A DNA stretch of 64,000 nt from positions 8,013,985 through 8,077,984 of the forward strand of contig NC_088649.1 in the NCBI RefSeq assembly GCF_964019385.1, written 5' to 3'. The notes under the pieces were generated by a model. That model did no database searches. It saw only the letters and a program-made list of their open reading frames with translations, and was not told the origin of the DNA. The DNA comes from Sycon ciliatum (lineage: Eukaryota; Porifera; Calcarea; Leucosolenida; Sycettidae). Shown in pieces: positions 22,379 to 33,899 of the stretch (position 1 is the stretch's first letter; every line of letters begins with the position of its first letter). The translations under genes were made by a program, and so were the position numbers.

Positions 22379-22711
22379 CTGGAACTATCAGCAAACAGGC
22401 CCGATCTGCTCCTTGTTGATGACAAGGAGCGCATCGCCTACATTATAGACATCAGCGTTCCTGGTGAGAACAACATCAATAAGAAAATGGCTGAAAAGCG
22501 CTCGAAATATTATGATTTGAAGCGGGAGATTTCGAGGATTTGGTCCCTCACCCAGGTTGACGTGGTCCCTGTGGTTGTCGGTGCCCTGGGAGGCTTGGTG
22601 GGGGAGACTCCTCAATGCCTTCGGACTGTGCAGGGAGGAGACCTGGCTATTGTGCAACAGGAGGCTATACAAGGTTCGATTAAAATACTGAGAACTATCC
22701 TTAACATGTAG
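22379..22711 (+). pseudogene. Restriction-like endonuclease fragment of a second LINE
   Basis: Plus-strand frame LSANRPDLLLVDDKERIAY, then IIDISVPGENN, MAEKRSKYYDLK and REISRIW to the stop at 22709. The pattern RPD...D..K...IID.(S)VP..N...K..EK..KY..L..E...W is the C-terminal nuclease of non-LTR elements with PD-(D/E)XK folds. It is heavily 5'-truncated. The sequence to about 23060, ending GAATAAAGTAGAAATAATAAAG, is probably its 3' UTR. It belongs to another family than the minus-strand element next to it. Confidence 0.7.
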
Positions 22712-24160
22712 ATGCACCTCTGCTGCGTTTGCATGTTCAATAGCTAAGAGACTTGAATAACGACTGATAAAGACTGATATTTCCTTTGTTACTACTCCCT
22801 TCATTGGTTGATGTATTTTTGCCTGTCGCTGCAAATTCTTTATTATTGTTTTGATGTTGGAGTTCGGATTGAGTTTCTTTCCTTTCTTCCTCTTCCTTCA
22901 ACTAGTTCTTGTCCCTTTGGTTTTAGGTTTTATTTATTTATTTATTTTTGTTTTTGTTTTTCACTTTCTTTTTGCTGTCCCACCCATGGAAATATTTCCC
23001 GGTGGGTCTGGCTTATCGCCTTCGAAAGAAGTGAATAAAGTAGAAATAATAAAGAGACCTTCACAGAAGCTGAGACTGAAGGTGGTAGGGGTGGTCTAGG
23101 CGAATAAACTGGTACACGTGCCGTAGATCTGAGTTCAGAACGATACAAGGGAGTAATGTGTATGTGTACGTATTAAGTTGTTTATCAGAATCAGTAATTT
23201 AGTAGGTTCTAGTTCGTCCAGACGAGATCAAACCGCGTGGGAACATCTGGCGCGAATAGTTCACCAGCAACACTCCACTGCAGGAAGTAGTTACTCCTGA
23301 CAAGATTTCTTCGTTCCATATTGATAATAAGTATAGTGGGATCTCACCAGATAAGAACCAGCGTTGAATGAAAGGGGATGGACAAAAGAATACTGTTCTA
23401 CAGCAGATTAAGATACTGTCGCGAAGTAAACACTCTCAACTAACACACATATGTGACAAACTAACAGAAACCAAATAGTGTAGAATGGAGATGTTTGAAC
23501 CCTGCCAGACACAACTAACAGAAGTGCTAATTCACTACCTAAGAGAAAGAGAAAGGTAAATAATAAGGCTCCGCTATAACTAAACGTCAATATTGGGTGC
23601 TTATAGAGAATGTGCGAAGTAGAAGCCACATGGCAGCCAACCAAATCATACTGGACGTCTAACGTCGCATGTGAAAATTGCCAAATGCACAAGACAAATA
23701 CATCACCAACTCACAAGTCAGTGACGGTAGGTGAAAGGAAAGGCTGGTAGGGTGTGGGGTACATGTATGTTTTGGCCAACAGTGACCTGCCAAGGCGTCG
23801 TGTCCATCTAAATCATCATTGCAGGGCGAGCGTCTAACGCTTTGATCCTTGCAGTAAATCATATACTCTGTGCCAATGGAAGATTCCCTGGTCCCCGAGA
23901 AGGTCACAGAGGAGATACACACAGTTCACAAACATGGTAAACATAAGGAGTATTGGTATCCAATCCTCATTCATTTTTGCCAGCACCGTTTGAACTTTGA
24001 CTGTGAACCTTGCCTGTGACTAGTACGAGTTCTGTGATGAGGCGGATAAAGGTTGTGTGTAACACAAGTCATGTACTACGTAAGCAGGGCTGCAGGGACT
24101 GCAGGATGCATGGCGCAGTCCCTTACGCCAACTGTCAGATTTCACTTGCCACGACTGTAC
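22712..24160. other. 3' UTR remnant then unassigned sequence
   Basis: T-rich probable LINE 3' UTR up to about 23060, then about 1.1 kb without recognisable coding or element motifs. Confidence 0.4.
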
Positions 24161-24169
24161 CTCCATATC

Positions 24170-24672
24170 TGTGAAAAGAACATTCTGACGGTGAGAAAGG
24201 GAAGTGGAAACCTAGGTAATGTATTATCAAACTAAAATCACTTTGTGCGGAGTAGGCATGGGTTACCCTGTGCTCACGAAAATATTCACAGCTTACTAAC
24301 TCTCTTGTATGTAATGATGGATCCCGGGATCTGTAAGGTCGCTAACGGCTGATGCAGAAGGACATCCTATTCTTGAAACAGTTCGTTTAGTGATACGGTC
24401 AAATCAAATGGACGATTAGGATAATACAATCTCGACACTCTACGGTGTGAAATTTGGGCTTAGAGGTCTAACTCACTCCCTGTGTTAGCAGGTCGCACCA
24501 TTTGTCACGTGGGCTTCTACTGATTTGCAATTGAAATACCATGCGCAACCATCAAGATGATTTCTTTTCCCTAAAGTGCTGAATCTGACTTGTACTTTAG
24601 TTTTGTTGGTGTTTTCGTTCCGCTAGTAACGTATAGTTCATCCCTTCCTGTACTGCAGTTTTTGAGTGAGAA
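24170..24672 (+). promoter_or_regulatory. ZF-B upstream region, shared with ZF-D and ZF-E
   Basis: Aligns by eye with 49190-50151 (allowing for an insertion at 49500-49968) and in its last part with 53480-53766. A pyrimidine-rich stretch ending CTGCAG 13-17 bp before the ATG is kept in all three and could be an acceptor for a non-coding first exon. Promoter function is inference. Confidence 0.45.
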
Positions 24673-25926
24673 ATGGAAGACTTTGAAGGGTCGATGTCTG
24701 ACTGCAGTGTGGATTCTAATGAGCTGCCCCCAATGCCGCCATTAATCAGGATCAACAGGAATATATCCGAATATGGCACACTTTCTGCTCAGACATCTTC
24801 CGACTCACCTATCACAGGCGTTGATCAACGTATGCAAAATGCAGTAGCAAAGGTATTGCCCGACATAGTTCCAGGGGACACGCTCTCTTTCCACAAAGTA
24901 GATACTTCCGGGGCATCGCCTGTACCGCCTTTGGCGAGACGAAGTATAAAAGGAGGTAGTTCAGCAAGTGCTTTAGATCATTATGAAATTTGTATATCAT
25001 CCCCAAGTAAAAGTGGACAAGTCTCGCACGATGAAAGGAAGGGCGCTCGACCTGGAAAATCTTTTAAATTGGGATTCGGAGACGACTCGCCTTCCAAGTA
25101 CAGTGGTAATGCCGACCCGGAGCTGCCTGTACAACCAGTGCTGATATTGACGGCGAATACAACTTTCTCCAGTTATCCGTTGGATCACAGTATACTTTCT
25201 GAAACGGGAAAAATGATGACATCGGAAGAAGGGGGTGCAATCGACACGCAGGGAGTACGCGGACATGATATCAGACATCACCCCGTTGGGTCTCAAATTA
25301 CCGCTATGGTTCCGGATCATGGAAAAAGTTCTATTGATAAAGCGCTACACAAGTGTCGCGAGTGTCCCAGACAGTTCAAGAGCGCATTTCATCTTCGTCG
25401 CCATGAACGTGATCATACTGCAGAGCGATCATTCAAGTGTGATGTCTGCAGCAAATACCTTTCTCATTCATGGAGTCTAAAAGTACACAAACGTTTTCAT
25501 ACCGGAGAGAAGCCTTTCGCATGCAAGGTTTGTCAAGCATCGTTCAGGACAACATCAGATCTAAGTAGGCATGAACGTGTTCACACGGGGAAAAGGCCGT
25601 ACAAGTGCGCGACATGTGAAGCATCGTTCAAGCAATCGGCAGATCTTCGTTATCATGAACGCATGCACACAGGGGAGAGACCCTACAAGTGCGAGACATG
25701 TGAAGCATCGTTCAAGCATTCCACACATCTTCGTAATCATGAACGCATGCACACAGGGGAGAGACCCTACAAGTGCGAGACATGTGAAGCATCGTTCAAA
25801 CAATCCCCACATCTTCGTGATCATGAACGTATTCATACTGGGGAGAAGCCTCACCAGTGCAAGGTATGTTGTGCGTCGTTTCGGTGGTTATCAACTTTAC
25901 GTTCTCATGAACGCGGCTCGCATTGA
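24673..25926 (+). CDS. ZF-B, seven-finger C2H2 zinc-finger protein
   Basis: Intact single-exon ORF of 417 residues. The N-terminus MEDFEGSMSDCSVDSNELPP then MPPLIRI is shared with ZF-D and ZF-E and matches no domain I know. Residues 1-225 are Ser-rich and probably disordered. Seven fingers fill about residues 229-417, starting HKCRECPRQF and ending HQCKVC...HERGSH, with TGEKP/TGKRP/TGERP linkers; finger 7 has H-x4-H spacing. Fingers 4-6 are near-copies (YKCxTCEASFKxSxxLRxHERMH), evidence of finger duplication. It is likely a nuclear DNA-binding regulator with unknown target. ATG context AGAAATGG is good. It is the best-preserved gene of the cluster. Confidence 0.9.
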   Translation: MEDFEGSMSDCSVDSNELPPMPPLIRINRNISEYGTLSAQTSSDSPITGVDQRMQNAVAKVLPDIVPGDTLSFHKVDTSGASPVPPLARRSIKGGSSASALDHYEICISSPSKSGQVSHDERKGARPGKSFKLGFGDDSPSKYSGNADPELPVQPVLILTANTTFSSYPLDHSILSETGKMMTSEEGGAIDTQGVRGHDIRHHPVGSQITAMVPDHGKSSIDKALHKCRECPRQFKSAFHLRRHERDHTAERSFKCDVCSKYLSHSWSLKVHKRFHTGEKPFACKVCQASFRTTSDLSRHERVHTGKRPYKCATCEASFKQSADLRYHERMHTGERPYKCETCEASFKHSTHLRNHERMHTGERPYKCETCEASFKQSPHLRDHERIHTGEKPHQCKVCCASFRWLSTLRSHERGSH

Positions 25927-26740
25927 ATTGTCCATAGAGGAACAAAGCGTATAGATCGTATTCGATAGACCGAGAAATCGGCAAGAACCAGAAGATCAAC
26001 GTACAAGAAAAAGTTATTTTGTAAAATATTCAACTGGGTGTACCCTTGCCCAAACTCATAAAGAAACAAACTTCATACCTGCAATATGTGCACACATCAG
26101 TCTTGTCCTCAAAGTTACTGTATGGACATGCGTTTCACGTACATGCGAGAAATCCAGCAAACCAGCAGTAAGTTAAGAATGATGATGATCGTTGTCTATT
26201 TTATTGAGTTGGTGTTAGCCATGAATTTTAAAAGTCCTGTCTCTGCCTTTAGCCGCAGGTCATTTTATAGGAAGTCGGTCGAGAGTTGGATGATTAAGCG
26301 CTACTAAGTTCCTTGTATTGGCGTGGGAACATAGTTAGTTTTACATGCTTAACGCCACTTCCACCTGTTCCTATGGTTTAGGATTTCCGTCTGAGACAAT
26401 TTTCCCAAAATCACCAACTCAGGAAGGGATGTAAGGGAGATAAAATGTTTACGTGTCATTTTGTTTGTGAAATACACTCTATAGTATTCTGATACATTGA
26501 AGGCTGGATAGGTTTGTTTACGCTGGCGTAGTGCAGTAGGAAATGGACGTATGAAAAGCTGTTAGCTTGTTTGATGTTTTCTTTATTGGAATTCGCTAAA
26601 ACCAAACGGACAGAACTGTCCAGTGAAAAGGGAGCGAATGATGAGCGTCAAAATCATTAAGAATAAAAACATCCCGCGGCAAAGTGAGACAGACTATAAG
26701 GAGGGTTTGCACAATACTAGTACATAAAGGGGAGTACGAG
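25927..26740 (+). other. ZF-B 3' flank
   Basis: No gene. Parts match the ZF-D 3' flank, for example GAAGTCGGTCGAGAGTTGGA at about 26270 and 52060; the ZF-D side carries roughly 320 extra bases. Confidence 0.45.
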
Positions 26741-26990
26741 AAGTACACAGTGGGTTGGTCAAAGACCATGATTGAGATACGAGAGGTACCTGGTTCAAGT
26801 CCTGCCTGGGAGCGGTTTTTCCAGCCGTGCTGCTATACACAGTCAACTGGGAACTTGTGGCCAGGCACAAGGGGTACATGGATGCAGCTAATGGGGTCGT
26901 TTTCGGCACTTGTGCCAGTGGTTGTGAGACTTATCCACTCACCCCCACTGTTAGGCGCTGCATCTGCCGCTAGAGTTTATCGGGTGTTAG
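26741..26990 (+). mobile_element. Possible tRNA-derived SINE
   Basis: Contains a perfect B box (GGTTCAAGTCC, near 26792) preceded at tRNA spacing by TGGTCAAAGACC, a weak A box or D arm, then a GC-richer body without coding potential. No second copy or clear tail is seen. Confidence 0.35.
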
Positions 26991-27096
26991 CGGCCGTCGT
27001 GAGTTCCCTTTAGGAACGGACACGATAATTTACTTTTTTGTTACGAAAACAAAGGCGCGGCAGAGGTTCAAGCAAGAAAGCAATCAACTCAAAAAC

Positions 27097-27185
27097 AGAG
27101 AGAGAGAGCAAGACACAGAGGGAGAGAGAGAGAGAGAGAGAGAGAGCAAGACAGAGAAAGAGAGAGAGAAAGTGAGAGAGAGAGG
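27097..27185. repeat. (AG)n microsatellite
   Basis: AGAGAG runs with CAAGACAG interruptions. Confidence 0.9.
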
Positions 27186-27270
27186 GTTACACGTGTTAGG
27201 TACCTCCCGTGCATTTTCTAGCTGGCCTGCAGGCACTTGCGCACTCACCTTTTGTCTCCTTTTGTTCCGT

Positions 27271-27318
27271 TGGCCTGGGTAGCTACTTGCGCGCCCATAT
27301 TTGCCATAGCTACCCAGG
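27271..27318. repeat. Dispersed hairpin CTGGGTAGCTA...TAGCTACCCAG
   Basis: An 11 bp inverted repeat around a loop of about 25 nt. The same hairpin, with similar flanks (TTCCGTTGGC before, CTCTCTCT after), occurs at 40084-40134 upstream of ZF-C. Confidence 0.7.
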
Positions 27319-27993
27319 TCCTTTATCTTGCTGTTCAGACTTGATCTCTCTCTCTCTTTTCTCACTCTTCAATGTAGTCGTTTCGTTCGTCTTGGTCTCC
27401 TGTCTCGTCGTCTATAATATATGTCGTTCCCCCAACCTACCTGTTCCCCTTGTAATGTCTGGATAATGTGTCGTCAGTCGTCCTGTTTCGAACTCAACAC
27501 ACGTATAAAGTGTAACAAATGAGGGCTGAGACCCCTACAACTGGGCTGTACGTCGTAGTTTCACTTGGGGCTAGTTGTTTGGAGCGTGAAGCTCTTTGTG
27601 CCATATCAATGTTTTGACTCCTTTTTTTTTCAATTTCTGGCTTAACATTGTCAATTATTGGATCTTCACTTATGAATCGCATCCGAGTGTTCACTTAAGA
27701 ATCTGCGGGTTATCGGAGGTTTTCAAATTTCCTGTCGCTCCCAGAAAGCACTCTGCGGCAACGTCATTGTATGCTACGGTATCCATTGGTCCTTCCACAT
27801 ACTGGAAAATGTGCACAAGGATATGGCATAGTCCTGAATTTGTACTAAAGTCCGTGGACTTGAGGCAAAATAGCAATACCATTATTAATGTTTGTTTCCT
27901 TCAACAGAGATTTTCAGCAAGAAGAACTTTGGCCCCGAAAATGTAACCAATGAATGTGATATCCGCTGGAACCAATAGAAAATCGACAGAGAG

Positions 27994-29010
27994 TTGCCCA
28001 TTTACCTCAACGAAGATCCACCGGTTGTACCAAATATTTCCTACCAGGGCCAAGATGCGTACAGTCGTTCAACAGAGGTTGTTACTAGTCTGGCAACTTG
28101 GGATGTATCTACTCCTGGTGTAGCTGCAGCGACCATAAACCAGGAAGCTGTGGCATTATCGATGGATGTTCGTGGTAGGTTGAACGCACAATGCTTTCCA
28201 TCTTCTAATGGGAAGCCTAACAAGTAGCCTGTCGTCACATTGATATCAACGATGTCAGTCACGGCTCAAGCAAAGCTCAAGCAAAGCCATTTTGAAGCCC
28301 CGGCCATAGGGAAGTGGATGTACCAACGTCTGCTACACCATCTGAAATGTAAGACGGGGAGATCGCGTTTTTTAGGTTAAGCTATTATGAGCAGCTTGTA
28401 TTTCCCGTGCAAGCATCTCTGTAATTTAAAATGGACGTCTCAATTCCAAACTCAGCGTCATTCACAGGAGTTTCTGCTGTGAGGATACGTGAGACATGGG
28501 AGAACCCTGATGCGTTTGACATGTCGGTTGAACGCAGTCGTCAGCTCAGACAGCATTCGGACTCGTCTAAGGTTATAGATCAAAATCATAAGCAGTCTCA
28601 GTACTAGTGTAGAGCGTTCCAGATTTGTCAGTTTTGCCAGAAAGAGTTCAAAACAGCTTCTCGCATCTGAGTGAATTCATACTGGTAATCGACCATTTCA
28701 GTGTGAGAATTGCGGCAAGTGATGCCATTGGTTGGAACTTCTACATGGTCATTATCGCATACAGTCAACTTCGCTAATAACGACTGCGGATATAACGACA
28801 ATTCGCGAATAACGACAGAATTTCCATGCCCAGAGCAAAGTCCTATGTACATAAAAGAGAAACAAAACTATACATGTAAAGTGTGTGAAATGTCTCACAG
28901 GTAAGTACCAACTTTGTGCTCACATATACTTACTGGGGAGACGGCGTATTTTCATGAGGTTTGCGAGAACTCTTTCACGCATTCATTAAATCTCAGAAGG
29001 CATTGTAGCG
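27994..29010 (+). pseudogene. Decayed ZF family member
   Basis: 27994-28227 reads YLNEDPPV...SLATWDVSTPGVAAATINQ, matching YLHEDTPT...DMAAWNVSTAKVAAATMNP of ZF-C. Downstream pieces in broken frames read FCQKEFKTASR, HTGNRPFQCENCGK followed by a stop (near 28680-28720), and TCKVCEMSHR (28870). Several stops and a transposon end at 28762 show it is dead. Confidence 0.7.
28762..28830 (+). mobile_element. pogo/Tigger-like terminal repeat
   Basis: Starts CAGTCAACTTCGCTAATAAC directly after a TA dinucleotide and repeats GAATAACGAC. This end type is characteristic of pogo/Tigger elements. It interrupts the decayed ZF copy; no partner end or transposase was identified. Confidence 0.45.
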
Positions 29011-29149
29011 TGGCATGTAAAGGCAGAATGTGAAGGAAAAAAGGAAAGCTTCCGAAAAAGGTAAGTTCGAACCCCACATGCAAAGAATACTAGTCTTATT
29101 ACTGTAGATGTTTTAACACACCAAGCTACAATGACACAGGTACTAGACT

Positions 29150-31054
29150 ACAATTATTATTTATTAGTATTACGCACACACTCATGGCCAAGGCCAATCA
29201 AGGAGGAGATGAGGGCGACTATAGCCAAAAATATATAAAGAAAAATAAAAATGAAAAAAGAAAAACAAGCGCAAATCAGAACAACAACAATAAAAGAAGA
29301 GATTGGACAGTAATTTGTTGGGTCGGATTTGCTGCCTTATTTTTGTAAATTAGGACAACAACGGAGCGTTTCCAGACAGATGGAAAAACACCAGATGAGA
29401 AGGACAGATCAAAAATTCAACTCAATGGATCGCAGATTGACGGACCAAGGATCTTTAGTAGTTCGTTTGTGATACCATCCAGGCCAGCTGCCATGCGCAG
29501 CTTGAGGCGTTTGATGTACTTAGCAACGCAGGTAGGAGTTGTTCTAATGTCTGTGAAGAAGGAGGTACTATCTGCGTCAGCAATGGGCGGGATAGTCCAC
29601 TCTGGATTGTTGAAGGTGCCAAATGCTACGAACTGCTTGCTGAAAACATTTGCAATGTCAGAAGGAGATGTAAACGTTTCATCCTGAATAGTTAGTTGCT
29701 TTGTGGGCTGTCGCTGGCTGGGTGGAGAACGTAATGATCGGATAAAGGTATGTAGCGTTGGCCGTGATGTTGGCGTTGTGGCCTGTGAGTACAGTGTAAG
29801 GGAGTTAGCGTAAGCATGGTGCTCTGAGCGGGAGAGTTTGCGGATGTTGTTCCGTTCTGTCTTGTATCTGGCCTGATTTGCGGGTGTTGGGAATTTTTTG
29901 TACAGACTGAATGCATCACGTTTACGTTTGATCTGAGATAGCAGGGCTGGTGTCAGCCAGGGAGGTTGGGAAAGTTGTGGGCAATTGGATGGCTGTTGGG
30001 TGCGGCGCATATGAACGTACGACGATATTGTGTTCATCATTATGGTTGAGTAAGTCCACTGAATGGGAAGGGTTACCAAGAGGAATCTGGAGCTCGCTGA
30101 ACCAATCGATAGTCGGTAAGCACTGGCCAACGAGAGACCACTCTTCGCAGGCTCTGAGGGATGCATCGAATGAAGAAAACTTGAACTGACTTGGTTCGTC
30201 AGGGATTGCAACACTTCGTGTGTCTCGCTGATCTTTTAATGGGAGTTTGGCGAGGACAATGTCGTGGTCGGAGGTACCCAGCGGTGCGGCAGTTGAGAGG
30301 TTAGAAAAAAGTAGTGAAGGGTTGGTTATAACCAGGTCTAACGCACTGGCATGACCGCTGTGTTGGGAGTAATGCGTGGGAAAGGTAACGAGCTGTGATA
30401 TGGAGAGCATTTAAAGCAGACAAAGCAGTTGATGACCAACGGCATCTGTGGTCGATCCATACCATTCCGGGCAAGGAGCGTTGAAGTCCCCAGAGACGAG
30501 AAGCATGGAGTCAGGCATTGATAAGCGTTGCAAGATGGATCGAAATTGAGTAAAGAAATTATCGGTTGGCGGTGTGTCAATAATGGCGTCCTATACACCG
30601 ATCCTAAATATAAATAATAGAGTTTGGTGAGCTGAGAGTTGGAAGGTAGGGTAAGTTCAACCCACGTTGCCTCCAGTTCGGGAAGGCGTAGGTCAGTCCG
30701 GTGACGGACTTTAGTAAATATTCCAGTGCGGATTAAAAAAGCAACCCCACCGTAGCCCCGTAAATCATTCCTGTTGTGCCGGTTTTCCTGTGTTGGCTAG
30801 TCCCTGCAGTAACAGTAATAGCCAGGAACTGTGAGAGGCTGGCTTGCGGATTGCCATGTTTCTGTGAGACAGACAACTAGGGGGTTGTATGTCATAAGAA
30901 AATCCGCGAGATCAGCCAGTTTGTTATTTATGGAGCGAGCATTTATTCTGGCCACAGAGTAGTCGAATAGATCAGCATTTGCGTATGAAGTTATGTGCGT
31001 CGTTGTGGGTGCAGAACGCAAAGGTGAAGCCAATGGGTTGAGTGTTAAACTCAT
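29150..31054 (-). pseudogene. Decayed CR1/L2-group LINE with internal deletion
   Basis: Minus strand. The endonuclease start ARINARSINNKLADLADFL and LVVCLTETW is at 31000-30860. GDFNAP-like sequence (near 30500, frameshifted) follows, then HASALDLVITNP with GTSDHDIVLAKL (30340-30250). A linker IKRKRDAFSLYKKFPTPAN (about 29900) and the RT start AAGLDGITNELLKILGP, SGVFPSVWK, then DPTNYCPIS near 29320 come next. The rest of RT is gone and the sequence passes straight to a 3' UTR with GATTGGCCTTGGCCATGAG and an AATAAATAAT tail (about 29150). Several frameshifts. It is related to the 1405-5934 element at the linker. Confidence 0.8.
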
Positions 31055-31516
31055 TGTTTAAACTCATTGTTTCTCGTCTGTTGAGTAGCGACGCTGGTCT
31101 ATACTGCCTGAAGTGCGATCATCATCGGATTGAAATTCCAGGGTCGGGCAGAGACGTTTGCAATGCAATAGGTACAAGATTGAACAATCTGCATGCTCTA
31201 CAGCATGAAGGTCATCGCAAACATCACATACACGCACCAGTCTAGTGCGCTAAAAGTACGCCGTACTCTTTCAAATATAAACCTTAGTGTAGGGTGCGTG
31301 AGCACCACTTTGAAAATAGAAATATTCCTATTTCGAATTTGCTCAAATTTCTCGGCAGCAAAGTAGTTGTTGTATTTGTTACTGGTTGTGCAATTAATGT
31401 CATTGGATATTTTAGTTTGAAGAAGAGCTGAGGCTTCCTGCAGCTTCATCTGTGAAAAGAATTCGGGTGGACACGCCCATTCCCATAGCGCTGCATATCA
31501 CATCCGAACCAGTTCC
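31055..31516. other. Unassigned, between LINE and hammerhead
   Basis: No motif recognised. It lies 3' of the hammerhead on the same strand and may belong to its element. Confidence 0.3.
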
Positions 31517-31562
31517 GTTATTTTTACAACGTTTCGGCACTTGGCCATCATCAGGTAATAAC
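31517..31562 (-). ncRNA. Hammerhead ribozyme motif
   Basis: Minus strand: stem I 5' strand GTTATT (then AC), CTGATGA, stem II GGC-CAAGT-GCC, GAAA, CGTTG (very weak stem III), TA cleavage position, then AATAAC complementary to GTTATT. Core nucleotides are all intact. The short stem III is typical of Penelope-like element hammerheads. Confidence 0.65.
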
Positions 31563-31596
31563 AATGAATACCGTGGAAGGCAGACAAGACCAGTTT

Positions 31597-31890
31597 ATAC
31601 GCAGAGTGTAGCGCCAAAAAAGATGCGAATTATGTCACCTAGTATGCAGGAGGGGGGGGGGGGGCAGAGAGAGAAAATAAGCGCAACTAGCACATCACGG
31701 AGGAGAAGCAGCAGAAGGTAGCGTGCATTGTGCTCTGTGAATAGCGTTACGCAGAATGTAGCGCCAAAAATTAAAATGATGCGAGTTATGTCACCTTCAT
31801 ACAGAGGGGGGGGGGGAGAGAAGGTGCAACTGTCCACATCACGGAGAAGAAGAGCGCGCCGTTGTGCTCTACGAAGTGAGGGTCCATGCC
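31597..31890. repeat. Tandem duplication, about 148 bp units
   Basis: Two units each run ACGCAGA(G/A)TGTAGCGCC, a G homopolymer and a CACATCACGGAG(G/A)AGAAG block. They lie directly 5' (minus strand) of the hammerhead at 31517-31562. Confidence 0.75.
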
Positions 31891-32074
31891 AAATAATTAT
31901 GGTGTTAATTCTAGCACGGGAGGGGAGCACGGAGCCCCATGAGTCAATGCACTATGAGGTTAAACTTCCATGCCAAACTTTTAGGATTTATAATCTTTAA
32001 ACTTACTAGCTACAACCTTGCAACGAACTTTATTTATTATTATACGAAGGAGAAAGACCAAGGAACTACAAGTT

Positions 32075-32246
32075 ACGCTATACTGTCCACTAACACCACC
32101 AGTTACTAAACAATCAGCTCATGCGATACCATTACACGACACTGACCGACGGTACTGACGTTCTAAAACTAACTGGCTAACAGCTCTAGCACATCTTGGA
32201 TGCGCACTCCAACAGCCTTCCAACTCGGAAGGTTCTAAGTTATAGA
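32075..32246. mobile_element. Partial copy of the 5955-6226 MITE
   Basis: Inverted relative to the first copy; matches its right half from GTTACGCTATA to GGAAGGTTCTAAG. One terminus only. Confidence 0.75.
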
Positions 32247-32262
32247 ATAGAGTCCATTTATT

Positions 32263-32390
32263 ATTATTAATTTATTTATTCCTGCACCTCGTAGCATTTC
32301 AAGACAGCCAATTGAATGGAGGAGAGGGTGAGACCAACCACGGAAGAAGAGAAAGAAAGAAAGGAAAAGCACATACAGAAGAGGGGTAGG
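32263..32390 (-). mobile_element. Truncated LINE 3' end
   Basis: Begins on the plus strand with TTATTTATT and contains GTCAAGACAGCCAATTGAA-like sequence. The same block is at 60481-60603, where target duplications show it is an insertion unit. Minus-strand orientation with a TAAA-type tail. Confidence 0.6.
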
Positions 32391-33409
32391 GATTTTACAA
32401 TTTACAAAGCAATGGGATGCCCAGCGAGCTATACAGCTGAGATGGTGTGGCTGTGATTTTGTTTACTGGAAGATACTGAAGTGCTGTCTGACGAGGGTAC
32501 GGAATTAACAATGGTTTATAAGTTGCCTGGTGGTTTTGGAAAACTTTGAGCAGCAATATGTATTTTCTTTCCAGTACCGAATCAGGTTAAGTTATCTTGT
32601 CAGCATAGAAAACAATGTGATAACGTTCCATCCTGTTGGGTAAACATTGCTCATTCAACCGAAAACGATAACTCGATGCTTGGTTCTAATCGGTGGCTGC
32701 TAGGTACACGTTCACACTATTATTTGGGACAAATGCCGGTCAGCAAACGATTTAATCTCGTAATTGTCGACAACTTTACGAAATTTACGAAGTTAAAACG
32801 ACTGCGATTCACAGTATACCAAACACGAAGGATAAATCCTGCTACAACGCCAACTGGAAAAGGAGATTATCAAAACACACACACACACACATCCTTGTGT
32901 CGCACTACATTTCAGGCTTATTGAGTTTTCTCGCACTTGTACCCTTGTGTCATTATTGCTATGTGTATAGGTCTCGCATTTTCGCTGTTTACTTTAGCTA
33001 TCTTCTTCTTTGCGCTGTTTTACCACCTCCTTACTGTACTTAATCCACTGTTTCTGTTCCTTTTCCCTTGCCTGTATTTCACCTGACGAGAAGGCTTGAA
33101 AGTATACTTGTGAAAACAAAAACTTTCAAGATGTTCTTAGTAAGAGTGTCCTTTTTATGAGTATTATTGCATTTTGGTCTCAGAGGAAACTGTTTACACA
33201 TCCTTGTATGAACTGATCAAGGAATAATGGCAATTTGAAAGTATATCCATCTAGGGCTATCCACAGACCCCAAACATCTACATGAGACACTACGGCCATT
33301 CTATGGGTATGGAGGGGATGTTTTTGCAACTCCAAAAATTATATCTTTCAGGATGCCAACAAAAACGCAGTTTTTATGCTCGTTAACTGAAATTAAGCTT
33401 GCAAACTTT
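32391..33409. other. No recognised gene
   Basis: About 1 kb with short open frames only and a small (CA)n run near 32876. Confidence 0.4.
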
Positions 33410-33750
33410 GGACACGCACAGGAACTTCTAGCAGACAATCGGGTCTTTACACACGCTCAAACAATGCTCTAATGTATGGTACAGCAATGGGCATATTCGT
33501 ACTAATAACCGTGGAGGCTCATCTAGCAAGGAAGTATAAATACAACAGAGTATAGGAATGGACCTGCAACACAACAAGGTACGGTCAACACTGAGATCAT
33601 AACATCTTTAGTGAATTACACAGTGGACTACACCAAGTGTATGACAGGCTTGAACTACATGTACAGGACTGTGTATGTAAATACATGTAGGAAGCAGGCT
33701 ACTTGATGTCTGCTGTTCAAGCAGCATCGCTGAGTCAGCCGGGATTGTAT
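33410..33750. repeat. Segmental duplicate of 48490-48830
   Basis: About 340 bp of non-coding sequence aligned over its whole length with 48490-48830, including CTAGCAGACAATC, CAATGCTCTAATGTAT and TGTTCAAGCAGCAT. In both places it lies upstream of ZF family sequence. Confidence 0.8.
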
Positions 33751-33899
33751 TACAGCATCAAGGAAAGCTAGTTTTGCCCTCCAGGTTGCGCAAAAGCGGA
33801 AAGTAGTAAAATCCCAAATCAAATAACAAATCTTCAAGTAATTCTCAATTGTGCGACTTCAGCTATACCATTCGAATTTTATATTGCTCCCCACGAGAA

